Of a stretch of DNA of 47,792 nt, positions 39,391-47,471 are shown piece by piece. Origin of the DNA: DASUHT01 sp038230835 (lineage in GTDB: Bacteria > Actinomycetota > Thermoleophilia > Gaiellales > JAICJC01); the NCBI GenBank assembly GCA_038230835.1, contig JBBRMM010000026.1, positions 1-47,792 of the forward strand, given 5' to 3'. The notes below the pieces were generated by a model. That model did not search any database and was not told the origin of the DNA. It worked only from the letters and a program-made list of their open reading frames with translations. The position numbers were made by a program, and so were the translations under genes. Each line of letters opens with the position of its first letter. Positions within the stretch are counted from its first letter, which is position 1.

Positions 39391-42300
39391 TCAGCGGACC
39401 GAGAAGTACGAGGTGCCGATCCCGAACCCGTCGGGATGTCGATCCGTGTAGGCGTACAGGAAGATCTGGTAGTTCTCGCCCTTCTTGAGGCTGCGCTTGA
39501 CCCCCCGGTACGTCCAGCTCGACTGGATCTGGAGATGGGAGATCGTCGTCCGCTTCGCCCACGTGAAGATCTGCGAGCCGTGGTTGTAGATCCGCATCCC
39601 GTACGCGAATGCACCCGGGACGGATGTCCAGTCGATCAGCGGTGTCGTTGTGAACACCGTGGCGTGGTTCTGCGGCGAGCACACGCGCTGGGTGCGGTAG
39701 CCGATGTACGACCGGGCGGAATAGATCAGCGGTCCGGACGGGCTGAACCGGTACAGCGACCAGATGGCGTAGTAGTAGGAGTGGAACTGGGTCAGTCCGC
39801 TGTCCAGCAGCACGCCGGCGCGGGTGTGGATCAGGTGGGTGCCGTCGAACGGCGTTCGGGGAACGCGGCTGGCGTTGCGCTCGATCCAGCTGCCGACCAG
39901 CCCCCCGGCGGTGGCGGGTGTCCACAGCGTGGTCGTGTTGGTGCAGCCGACCGCGCCGTGCAGGTTCGTGATGTTGGGAGGATGGACGCCGATACCGGTC
40001 AACTGGACGCCGTGCGGGCTGTCGGGCGCGCTGTCGGTGTCGCGCGCCTGCGCTGTCAGCGCCCCGGCTGCCCCGGGGGTGAACTGCACGGTGAACGTGC
40101 AGGTGCCGGACGGCGCGATCGTGCGCCCGCCACAATTGCCCGAGATGACCCGGAAACTCAGCGGGTTCGCGCTGGCCGGGTTGATCGCAACTGACCCAGA
40201 GATCACGAGGTTCACGCTGTCGAGGTTCTTGAGCGTGAACACTTGAGTTGCCCCGAGTTTGCCCACGGTCTGCGTGGGGAAGTTGAATGTCGCCGGCGTG
40301 ATCTGCACGAACTGCGAGAGTCCGATACCGGTCAGCGTCGGATTCTGCGGGCTCGTGGGCGCGTCGTCGGTTACGAGGATGTCACCGGCATGGCCGCCGC
40401 TCACCACTGGATGGAAGGCGACGTTGACGGTGCACGACTGATTCACCGCGACCGTCGCGCCCGTGCAGGTATTCGCTGACAACGTGTAGTTCGTCGTCCC
40501 TCCGGTGTTCAGAACTACCGACGCAACGTGCAAGGGCGCGGTGCCGTTGTTCTGGACCGTGAGCGTGAGCGGCTTCGTCTGGCCGAGCAACACGTTCCCG
40601 AAGTTGAGGCTGCCGACGCTCACGCTGGGAGCGTTTCCTGTGCCGGACAGGCTAACGGTCTCAGGGCCGTTGGGGGTGGAATCGTCGATCTCGAGCGTGC
40701 CGCTCTTGGCGCCGCCGGTGGTTGGGCTGAAGCCGACGCTGATCGTGCAGTGGTTGCCGGGCTGGAGGGTGGACCCGTTGCAGCCACCGTCCTGCGAGAA
40801 GCCCGCACCGAGCGTCGCGTTGGTGATCAGCGACGTGCTGACGGTGACTGGCGCGGTGCCGTTGTTGGTCACCGTGACATTCTGAGAGGTGCCGCCGCCG
40901 CCCACCGTCTGGCTGCCAAACGGGATGCTGCCGGGGTTGACGACCACGCTCTGCGACGTCGCCGTGCCGGAGAGGTTGACATTCTCGGGGCTCGACGCCG
41001 CCGAGTCGGTGATCACGAGGTTCCCGGTCTTGGAGCCGGCCGTGGTGGGGTTGAATCCGACGACGATGGTGCACTGGTTGCCCGCGTGCAGCGTCGTCGA
41101 GTTGCAACCGTTGTCGTCGGTGAGTCCCGACCCCGAGGTCGCCCCGCTCACCGACGAGCCGCTGACGGTGACGTCGACGTTGCCGTTGTTGGTGACGGTG
41201 ACGTTCTGGGTGGAGGCGCCGGTGTTGATCTGGTGATCGTTGAACGAGATGCTGCTCGGGTTCACGTTGACGCTCTGCACCGTTCCCGTGCCCGACAGGT
41301 TGACGTTCTCGGGGCTCGACGCCGCCGAGTCGTTGATCACCAGCGTCCCGGTCTTGGATCCGCTCGTGGAGGGGTCAAAGCTGACGCTGATGTGACACTG
41401 GTCGCCGGGGGCCAGCGTCGTCGAGTTGCAACCACCGTCCTGCGAGAAACCGGCGCCGGTCGTCGCGCCGCTGATCGACGAACTGCTGACGTTGACGTTG
41501 GCGCTGCCGTTGTTGGTGACGGTGACGTTCTGGCTGCTGGCGCCCCCGTTGACGGCGTGCGGGCCGAACGGGATGCTGCCCGGGCTCACGTTGACGCTCG
41601 CCACCGAGACGGTGCCTGAGACCGACACGTCGTTGCCGCCGGCGTTGTCGGCGATGTGAACGTTGCCGTTGTGCACGCCACCCGATCCGGAGGCGGTCCA
41701 CTGGACGTCGAAGGTGCACTGTCCGCCCGCGGACACGGTGCCCGTGCAGTTGTCGCTCTGCACCGAGAAGTTCGCGCCACCCGAGGTGACCGCGACCGAG
41801 GTGACGGTGAGTGTGCCGGTGCCGTTGTTGCTGAGCGTGAACGTCTTGGTGGCCGATTGCGCCGATCCGAAGTCCCATGTCGATGGCGCGACGCCGTCCG
41901 TCACCGTCCCCACGCCGGTGCCGTCATAGGAGGCAACGCCGACCGTGGTGCCGGTCTCGTCGACGACATTGAGTTGCGCAGACAGAGGTCCGGTGGACGT
42001 GGGTGTGAACGTCACGCCCACCGTGCACGAATTGCCGGCGGTGACGACAGTCCCGCTGCAATTGTCGTTTGTAACGCCGAATTGGCCCGGATTGCTACCC
42101 CCGAGAGTGACATTGCTGATGGTGTGGTCGACGCCGTTATTCGTGATCGTCACCGGCGTCGACGTTGTCGAGTTCAGCGCCTGAGAGCCGAAGCTGTTGT
42201 CGGTGGCGCCGTAGTCGCCAGCAGAGCCGGCGACGGCGCTCGGTGCGATCACGACGAGCGTCGCCAGTCCGGCAAGCACGAAGAGGCGGGAGGCTCTCAC
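39391..42300 (-). CDS. secreted protein with seven Ig-like (choice-of-anchor D / ASH-type) repeats
   Basis: This 969-residue exported protein has a signal peptide (cleavage after S-A-V-A near 24). Seven repeats of about 100 residues follow at roughly 30-130, 132-232, 235-341, 344-448, 451-556, 559-660 and 664-772. Each has an N-V-T-V-T-N-N-G-like strand and a C-x9/10-C pair before V-x-F-x-P, then L-S-G-T-G. The C-terminal 200 residues (773-969) form a different, aromatic-rich domain. No sortase site or membrane tail is seen. The GTG at 42300 overlaps the stop of the FnIII gene (GTGA); the frame above it is not needed. Probably a cell-surface or matrix protein. Confidence 0.82.
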   Translation of the reverse strand: MRASRLFVLAGLATLVVIAPSAVAGSAGDYGATDNSFGSQALNSTTSTPVTITNNGVDHTISNVTLGGSNPGQFGVTNDNCSGTVVTAGNSCTVGVTFTPTSTGPLSAQLNVVDETGTTVGVASYDGTGVGTVTDGVAPSTWDFGSAQSATKTFTLSNNGTGTLTVTSVAVTSGGANFSVQSDNCTGTVSAGGQCTFDVQWTASGSGGVHNGNVHIADNAGGNDVSVSGTVSVASVNVSPGSIPFGPHAVNGGASSQNVTVTNNGSANVNVSSSSISGATTGAGFSQDGGCNSTTLAPGDQCHISVSFDPSTSGSKTGTLVINDSAASSPENVNLSGTGTVQSVNVNPSSISFNDHQINTGASTQNVTVTNNGNVDVTVSGSSVSGATSGSGLTDDNGCNSTTLHAGNQCTIVVGFNPTTAGSKTGNLVITDSAASSPENVNLSGTATSQSVVVNPGSIPFGSQTVGGGGTSQNVTVTNNGTAPVTVSTSLITNATLGAGFSQDGGCNGSTLQPGNHCTISVGFSPTTGGAKSGTLEIDDSTPNGPETVSLSGTGNAPSVSVGSLNFGNVLLGQTKPLTLTVQNNGTAPLHVASVVLNTGGTTNYTLSANTCTGATVAVNQSCTVNVAFHPVVSGGHAGDILVTDDAPTSPQNPTLTGIGLSQFVQITPATFNFPTQTVGKLGATQVFTLKNLDSVNLVISGSVAINPASANPLSFRVISGNCGGRTIAPSGTCTFTVQFTPGAAGALTAQARDTDSAPDSPHGVQLTGIGVHPPNITNLHGAVGCTNTTTLWTPATAGGLVGSWIERNASRVPRTPFDGTHLIHTRAGVLLDSGLTQFHSYYYAIWSLYRFSPSGPLIYSARSYIGYRTQRVCSPQNHATVFTTTPLIDWTSVPGAFAYGMRIYNHGSQIFTWAKRTTISHLQIQSSWTYRGVKRSLKKGENYQIFLYAYTDRHPDGFGIGTSYFSVR
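40632..41598 (-). repeat. three near-identical internal gene repeats
   Basis: The DNA for repeats 3, 4 and 5 of the secreted protein is tandemly repeated at about 320 bp per unit. Stretches such as gtgacggtgacgttctgg and gagttgcaaccaccgtcctg recur with small changes. The other four repeats are more diverged, so this block expanded more recently and may vary in number between strains. Confidence 0.6.
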
Positions 42301-43430
42301 AGCGTCAACGCCGCCGCGCCGAGGAGGACGAGCCCGATCACGAGGATGACCAGCGGTATCACCAGTGCGCCCGTGTCGTACCGCTGAAGCGCACCCCGCA
42401 CGGTCCCGAACGCGCCGCCGCCGTACTCCCACGAATCCCCGTGCAGCCGCGGCAGGAGTCGCACAGCCAGCAGCGCCAGCAGCCCGAAGATGACGATCCC
42501 AGAGCCGACTTCAGCCGCGAGGCGGGCGATGCTCGAACCGAGCAGGCCGGACGAGGGCTTGGCCGGCGTGGCGCGCGTTGTAGATGTCGGCGGCGCCGGC
42601 GGTGTAACAAGTTTCTCCGACGGGCTTGACGCCGCTGCGGAGGCATTGCCGGCCCGGTCGACCGCAACGACCGAGTAGCAGTACGTCACACCCGGCTGGG
42701 CCGTGTTGTCGGTGTAGGAGGTGCCGCCCTTCACAGGCCCGAGGAGGTTGGTGCTCGCCGTCGAGCACGTTCCGCCGCTCGTGCGGTACACCAGGTACGT
42801 GGCCGCCCCGGTTGAGGGTTGCCACGAGAGCGCGATCGCCGTCCGGCTCGGTACAGCCGTGACGCCGACGACCTGCGGGGGCGGTGTGGTGTCCGCGTAG
42901 CGCGCATAGGCGGGCGTGCGCGTCGTCTGCCCCGCACTGTCGATCACGATGATCGCATAGCAGTAGGCCTTCCCCTGCGTTACGGCTTTGTCGGCCTGCG
43001 CGGATCGCAACGCCGCGTCGCCGATCTGAATGCCCTGGTGCAGCGTGGTTGGGCACGCGCCCGCCGGACCCCGGCGGACGTAGACCCTCGCGAGGTCGTT
43101 CGCGACCGGGAGCTTCCACGTCAGGCGGATAGGCGCCGACGCCGTGGAGTGGATGTCGGTCACCTTGCCCGGCGGCGCGTTCACTGGCTTAGTGGTTGTC
43201 CCCGTCGGCGTAGACGTCACTGGTGGGCTCGAGACCGTGGACGTCGGCGGGAGTGTGGGGCCCGTGGTCGGCGGGCCCCCAGCAAGAGCCGACCCAACCA
43301 TGCCGGAGGCGAACAAGCCCACGCCGAGAGACGCCGCTGAAACGACGGTAATCCCAAGTGTCCGAAGTCGAGTCAATGTCGGTTTCGTTGCAGACCCGTG
43401 CGACCAGACCCCCCGGTGCTGGCCCTTCAC
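42297..43430 (-). CDS. membrane-anchored protein with two fibronectin type III domains
   Basis: This 377-residue protein has a signal or anchor helix (about 25-50) and a Thr/Pro-rich linker (about 52-85). Two FnIII domains follow (about 87-185 and 186-285; each ends Y-C-Y-A/S-I/V-V-x-I/V-D-x-A-G), then a second Pro/Thr linker and two C-terminal membrane helices (about 305-328 and 352-375). FnIII domains carry Cys pairs. The GTG at 43430 is taken as start. It is coupled to the Ig-repeat gene and may anchor it to the membrane. Confidence 0.75.
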   Translation of the reverse strand: MKGQHRGVWSHGSATKPTLTRLRTLGITVVSAASLGVGLFASGMVGSALAGGPPTTGPTLPPTSTVSSPPVTSTPTGTTTKPVNAPPGKVTDIHSTASAPIRLTWKLPVANDLARVYVRRGPAGACPTTLHQGIQIGDAALRSAQADKAVTQGKAYCYAIIVIDSAGQTTRTPAYARYADTTPPPQVVGVTAVPSRTAIALSWQPSTGAATYLVYRTSGGTCSTASTNLLGPVKGGTSYTDNTAQPGVTYCYSVVAVDRAGNASAAASSPSEKLVTPPAPPTSTTRATPAKPSSGLLGSSIARLAAEVGSGIVIFGLLALLAVRLLPRLHGDSWEYGGGAFGTVRGALQRYDTGALVIPLVILVIGLVLLGAAALTL

Positions 43431-43488
43431 CCCTTGAGCCTACAGTTTTGAGCGCAGGAGTCAAGCCTCCGGAGGCCGCCGGCAGGGC

Positions 43489-44367
43489 TCAGCCGCCGCG
43501 CACCGACCGCAGCACCACTCCACGGGCGGCGCGGGTGCCGCAGAACTCCTGAAACGCCCTGGCAGCAGCCGGCTGCGGCCCGCCGCTGCGGCGAAGCACG
43601 AACCACGACCGGTGCAGCGGCACCTCGGGTGCAGGCACCCGCACGAGCGCCCCGGCCGCGAGCTCCGGCCCCGCCGCGTGCGTGGACAGGAGCGTCACCC
43701 CGAGCCCGATCGCCGCGGCCTGCTTGATCGCGCCGTTCGAGCCGAGCGTCATCACCGAGCGCGGATCGATCCCGGCCCGGGCAAGGTACGCCTGCACCGT
43801 CTCCCGCGTACCCGACCCGGGCTCGCGCAGGAGCCAGGTTTCGGCACTGAGATCCTCGACGCGGTGTCCCGGCTCCGCCACCACGACCAGCCGGTAGCCG
43901 AGGAAGGGCTCGCCTTCGATACCGCGACCCGCTGGCGGAGTGCCGCCGATCGCCACGTCTGCCTCGCGCCGCTCGAGCGCCCCGAGCACCTGCGAGCGGT
44001 TCCCCACCGCGAGCGACAGCTCCACCTCCGGGTGCAGCTCGCGGAACGCCTTCAGGAGCGGCGGGGCGACATACTCGCCGGCGGTGGTCACCGCCGCCAG
44101 CCGCAGCGTTCCGGCGCCGCCCAGCTCACGGCGAGCCTGGTCAGCCAGGCCGAGCATCTCGGCGGCGTACCGGGCCAGCGTCTCGCCCTCCGGGGTCAGC
44201 CGCACGCCGCGTCCCTCACGGGCGACCAGCTCGCAGCCCAGCTCACGCGCGAGCGCTGACACCGCAGCCGAGACAGCGGGCTCGCTGACGACCAGCACGG
44301 CGGCCGCGCGACGCACCGACCCCTCCCGGGCGAGCGTGGCGAAGGTGCGCAGCTGGGCGAACGTCAC
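43489..44367 (-). CDS. cbbR: LysR-type regulator of the Calvin-cycle genes
   Basis: This 292-residue LysR-family protein has an N-terminal winged helix (F-A-Q-L-R-T-F-A-T-L-A-R-E-G-S-V-R-R-A-A, then S-E-P-A-V-S-A-A-V-S-A-L) and an effector domain with two lobes. It is divergent from cbbL, the usual place for CbbR, which activates cbb operons in response to metabolites such as phosphoenolpyruvate or NADPH. The GTG start has no ribosome site but sits 9 nt after a TAATCT box, which suits leaderless translation. Confidence 0.85.
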   Translation of the reverse strand: MTFAQLRTFATLAREGSVRRAAAVLVVSEPAVSAAVSALARELGCELVAREGRGVRLTPEGETLARYAAEMLGLADQARRELGGAGTLRLAAVTTAGEYVAPPLLKAFRELHPEVELSLAVGNRSQVLGALERREADVAIGGTPPAGRGIEGEPFLGYRLVVVAEPGHRVEDLSAETWLLREPGSGTRETVQAYLARAGIDPRSVMTLGSNGAIKQAAAIGLGVTLLSTHAAGPELAAGALVRVPAPEVPLHRSWFVLRRSGGPQPAAARAFQEFCGTRAARGVVLRSVRGG

Positions 44368-44376
44368 TGAATCAAA

Positions 44377-44404
44377 AGATTATCAATCATCCAAAACATT
44401 TCCA
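44377..44404 (-). promoter_or_regulatory. promoter of cbbR
   Basis: The minus strand has TGGAAA (complement of 44399-44404), a 16-bp spacer and TAATCT (complement of 44377-44382), then 9 nt to the GTG. Transcription would start at or near the start codon. The AT-rich stretch includes the pseudo-palindrome GATT-atc-AATC at 44378-44388, a possible CbbR contact. Confidence 0.5.
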
Positions 44405-44433
44405 TTGTGTCTTCAGTGAATGCCTCGTACCCT
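44405..44433 (+). promoter_or_regulatory. promoter of cbbL-cbbS-prk
   Basis: TTGTGT at 44405-44410, a 17-bp spacer and TACCCT at 44428-44433, about 30 nt before the ATG. The weak boxes suit an activator-dependent promoter. The -35 abuts the -35 of the cbbR promoter back to back, and the AT-rich stretch 44368-44404 lies where CbbR would bind. Confidence 0.45.
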
Positions 44434-44463
44434 GAAGCCCACCGACAAGGAGATCACGCCCAC

Positions 44464-45912
44464 ATGGCCGACAGCAGTGCGCTTTTTGCGGCAGGAGTCA
44501 AGGATTACCGCGACACCTACTGGCAGCCCGAGTACCGCCCGCTCGACACCGACGTGCTGACCGCGTTTCGGGTCACGCCACAGGCGGGGGTACCGATCGA
44601 GGAGGCCGGCGCAGCCGTGGCGGCCGAGTCGTCCACCGGCACCTGGACGCAGGTGTGGACCGACCACCTGGTCGACATCGCCCGCTACCAGGCCAAGTGC
44701 TACCGGATCGACGACCTGGGATCCGACGACCGCCAGGCGATCTGCTACATCGCCTACCCGCTCGACCTGTTCGAGGAGGGCTCGGTGGCCAACGTGATGA
44801 GCTCAATCGTCGGCAATGTCTTCGGCTTCAAGGCGCTGAAGGCGCTGCGGCTCGAGGACATGCGGGTGCCGGTCGCCTACCTGAAGACGTTCCAGGGGCC
44901 GCCGAACGGGATCCAGGTCGAGCGCGACCGGCTGAACAAGTACGGCCGGCCGCTGCTGGGCTGCACGATCAAGCCCAAGCTCGGGCTGTCGGCCCGAAAC
45001 TACGGGCGGGCGGTGTACGAGGCGCTGCGCGGCGGGCTGGACTTCACCAAGGACGACGAGAACATCAACTCGCAGCCGTTCATGCGCTGGGGCGACCGCT
45101 TCGACTTCGTGATGGAGGCCGTCAAGAAGGCCGAGCTGGAGTCCGGCGAGCGCAAGGGCCACTACCTCAACGTGTCGGCCCCGACGGTCGAGGAGACCTT
45201 CGAGCGGGCCGAGTATGCCAAGGCCCTGGGCTCGCCGATCATCATGCACGACTACCTGACGGCCGGGTTCGCGATGCACCAGTCGCTCTCACACTGGTGC
45301 CGCCGCAACGGGATGCTCCTGCACGTCCACCGCGCCATGCACGCGGTCATGGACCGGCAGAAGAACCACGGGATCCACTTCCGCGTGCTGGCCAAGTGGC
45401 TGCGCATGGCCGGCGGGGATCATCTGCACGTGGGGACGGTCGTCGGCAAGCTGGAGGGCGACCGGGCGTCCACACTCGGCGTGATCGACCTGCTGCGCCT
45501 CGACCGGATCGAGGCCGACCCCTCGCGCGGGATCTACTTCGACCAGGACTGGGCGTCGCTGCCGGCGGTCATGCCGGTCGCCTCCGGAGGCATCCATGTC
45601 CACCACATGCCCGATCTGGTGGACATCTTCGGCGACGACTCGGTGCTCCAGTTCGGCGGTGGAACGCTCGGGCATCCGTGGGGCAACGCGGCCGGAGCAA
45701 CCGCCAACCGGGTGGCGTTGGAGGCGTGCGTCAAGGCGCGCAACGAGGGCCGCTCGCTGGTCGCCGAAGGCCCGGCGATCCTGCGCGAGGCGGCGGCCTG
45801 GAGCCCCGAGCTGCGGGTCGCGATGGAGACCTGGAAGTCGATCACGTTCGAGTTCGACACCGTCGATACTCTCGACACCGCCGTGCCGGCGGCATTGAAG
45901 GGGGCGTCATGA
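44464..45912 (+). CDS. cbbL: RuBisCO large subunit, form I red-type
   Basis: This 482-residue enzyme fixes CO2 on ribulose 1,5-bisphosphate. It has catalytic Lys in C-T-I-K-P-K-L-G-L (K170) and the carbamylated Lys plus metal ligands in G-L-D-F-T-K-D-D-E-N (K196, D198, E199). It also has H-V-H-R-A-M-H-A, loop 6 G-T-V-V-G-K-L-E-G-D and F-G-G-G-T-L-G-H-P-W-G-N. The N-terminal K-D-Y-R-D-T-Y-W-x-P-x-Y style is that of red-type (form IC/ID/IE) enzymes. AAGGAG at 44448-44453 sets the ATG. It overlaps cbbS by four bases. Confidence 0.96.
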   Translation: MADSSALFAAGVKDYRDTYWQPEYRPLDTDVLTAFRVTPQAGVPIEEAGAAVAAESSTGTWTQVWTDHLVDIARYQAKCYRIDDLGSDDRQAICYIAYPLDLFEEGSVANVMSSIVGNVFGFKALKALRLEDMRVPVAYLKTFQGPPNGIQVERDRLNKYGRPLLGCTIKPKLGLSARNYGRAVYEALRGGLDFTKDDENINSQPFMRWGDRFDFVMEAVKKAELESGERKGHYLNVSAPTVEETFERAEYAKALGSPIIMHDYLTAGFAMHQSLSHWCRRNGMLLHVHRAMHAVMDRQKNHGIHFRVLAKWLRMAGGDHLHVGTVVGKLEGDRASTLGVIDLLRLDRIEADPSRGIYFDQDWASLPAVMPVASGGIHVHHMPDLVDIFGDDSVLQFGGGTLGHPWGNAAGATANRVALEACVKARNEGRSLVAEGPAILREAAAWSPELRVAMETWKSITFEFDTVDTLDTAVPAALKGAS

Positions 45913-46214
45913 TGCGCATGGAGACGTTCAGCTATCTGCCGCCGCTGACCGAGGACGAGATCCGCAGCCAGGTGCGCAACCTCACCCGGCAAGGGTTGAT
46001 CCCGGGCATCGAGTACAGCGCCGCGCCGCAGCCCCGGGACAGCTACTGGACGCTGTGGAAGCTGCCGTTCGTCGAACGCCCGGCTCCCGATGTGGTGCTG
46101 GCGGAGGTCGACGCATGTGCGGCGGCCAACCCGCAGGCGCACGTTAAGCTTGTGGGATACGACAGCGCTCGCCAGGGTCAGGTGGTGTCGTTCGTCGTCC
46201 GCAGGCCGGCCTAG
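45909..46214 (+). CDS. cbbS: RuBisCO small subunit, short form
   Basis: This 101-residue subunit has the family core: E-T-F-S-Y-L-P-P-L-T-E-D-E-I, then a G-I-E-Y-S-like strand, S-Y-W-T-L-W-K-L-P-F and V-K-L-V-G-Y-D-S-A-R-Q. It stops at V-V-S-F-V-V-R-R-P-A, exactly where most red-type small subunits go on for a further 25-40 residues as a beta-hairpin lining the central channel. That extension is absent and the next frame does not encode it. It starts inside the cbbL stop and is followed by prk after 12 nt. Confidence 0.93.
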   Translation: MMRMETFSYLPPLTEDEIRSQVRNLTRQGLIPGIEYSAAPQPRDSYWTLWKLPFVERPAPDVVLAEVDACAAANPQAHVKLVGYDSARQGQVVSFVVRRPA

Positions 46215-46226
46215 TAGGGGACCTCG

Positions 46227-47162
46227 ATGCCAAGACCGATCATCCTGGGAGTCGTCGGTGACTCCGCGAGCGGCAAGACCACGCTGACACGTGGCCTCGT
46301 CCGCCTGCTGGGCGCCGAGCAGGTCTCGCACGTGTGCCTGGACGACTACCACCGGTATGACCGGGCGCAGCGGGCCGGGCGGTCGATCACGCCGCTCGAC
46401 CCGGAGTGCAACTACATGGACGTGATGTGGCAGCACCTGCGGCTGCTGCGGGCCGGCGAGGCGATCCTGAAGCCCGTCTACCGGCACGCCGACGGCACGT
46501 TCGGCCCGCCGGCGTATCTCAAGCCGGGCAAGTTCGTGATCGTCGAGGGTCTGCTCGGCTACCACACGGTGGACATGTGCGAGTGCTTCGACATTCGCGT
46601 CTTCCTCGACCCGCCCGAGAGCCTGCGCCGGCGCTGGAAGGTGCTGCGCGACTGCTCACGGCGCGGCTACACGACCAATCAGGTGCTCGCCGAGCTCGAC
46701 CGCCGGGAGGCCGACTCGGAGGCCTACATCCGTCCCCAGCGCCGCCACGCCGACATGGTCCTGCGCTTCTCTCCGCCGGCCGGGGAGCAGGAGTCCGAGG
46801 CGGACGCCACGCATCTGGACGCTCATCTGCTGCTGCGCCCGGGGCTGCCGCACCCCGACCTCGAGGACGTGATCGGCGACGCCGACGACGAGCTGACGCT
46901 CATCGGGTCAAACGGCGACCAGGACCTGTTCGTGCCCGGCCGGCTGCAGCCGGCCACCGCGCTCGAGCTGGAGGAGCGGATCTGGGGCCACATGCACTTC
47001 GCCAGCCACCTGCGCTCCGAGCGGCTGGGCGAGTTCACCGTCGGCAACGACCTGCTGCGCTCCGACTCGCTCGCCCTGGTGCAGCTGCTGGTGCTGTACC
47101 ACCTGGTCACCGCGCGGGCCAAGGTCGCCCTCGGCGGCGCAGGCGCTTCCACCCGCGTGTGA
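46227..47162 (+). CDS. prk: phosphoribulokinase
   Basis: This 311-residue kinase makes ribulose 1,5-bisphosphate from ribulose 5-phosphate and ATP. It has the P-loop G-D-S-A-S-G-K-T-T, then C-L-D-D-Y-H-R-Y-D-R, P-L-D-P-E, K-P-V-Y-R-H and V-I-V-E-G-L-L-G-Y, all family signatures. The G-D-S-x-S-G-K form and D-D-Y-H place it nearer the cyanobacterial/plant class than the proteobacterial one. The last third (from about 210) is more divergent. AGGGG precedes the ATG. It is the last gene of cbbLS-prk. Confidence 0.93.
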   Translation: MPRPIILGVVGDSASGKTTLTRGLVRLLGAEQVSHVCLDDYHRYDRAQRAGRSITPLDPECNYMDVMWQHLRLLRAGEAILKPVYRHADGTFGPPAYLKPGKFVIVEGLLGYHTVDMCECFDIRVFLDPPESLRRRWKVLRDCSRRGYTTNQVLAELDRREADSEAYIRPQRRHADMVLRFSPPAGEQESEADATHLDAHLLLRPGLPHPDLEDVIGDADDELTLIGSNGDQDLFVPGRLQPATALELEERIWGHMHFASHLRSERLGEFTVGNDLLRSDSLALVQLLVLYHLVTARAKVALGGAGASTRV

Positions 47163-47174
47163 CCCAGAGGCGGG

Positions 47175-47256
47175 TGTCACGAGTCTGTGTCAACTCTGTG
47201 CCCCGGTCCGTACGGGGTCTGACCCCGGGGTGGGGTGGGGGTGGGGTGGGGTGGGG
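47175..47256 (+). repeat. palindrome plus G-quadruplex repeat, copy 3
   Basis: Starts 13 nt after the prk stop with TGTCACGAGTCTGTGT, then the invariant CGGTCCGTACGGGGTCTGACCCC core. The G-tract is longer than in copies 1 and 2, with six G-runs. Orientation relative to the upstream gene is the same as for copy 1. Confidence 0.85.
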
Positions 47257-47291
47257 TCGCGCGCACGGCGTAAACGCCCTATGTTGAGGGT

Positions 47292-47471
47292 ATGCAGATG
47301 CCCGACATCTCCAGCCGCCTGCTGGCGGACAGCCTCCAGCACCGGCAGCCCGCGCCGGTCAGCCAGCTGATGCTGGCGGTGCCGCCGCGGGCGTACACTC
47401 CGACCTCGAACGAACGGATCACGGCCCAGGCCGACGCGATCCGCCACCAGGGCTTCAGCCGTTACGCCTGA
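47292..47471 (+). CDS. 59-residue hypothetical protein
   Basis: Open frame from ATG at 47292 to TGA at 47471. The product begins MQMPDISSRLLADSL, has a hydrophobic middle (V-S-Q-L-M-L-A-V-P-P) and ends R-A-Y-T-P-T-S-N-E-R-I-T-A-Q-A-D-A-I-R-H-Q-G-F-S-R-Y-A. It has third-position GC bias like its neighbours. No recognised family; a GAGGG lies just before the ATG. It overlaps the convergent gene by 10 bp. Confidence 0.5.
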   Translation: MQMPDISSRLLADSLQHRQPAPVSQLMLAVPPRAYTPTSNERITAQADAIRHQGFSRYA

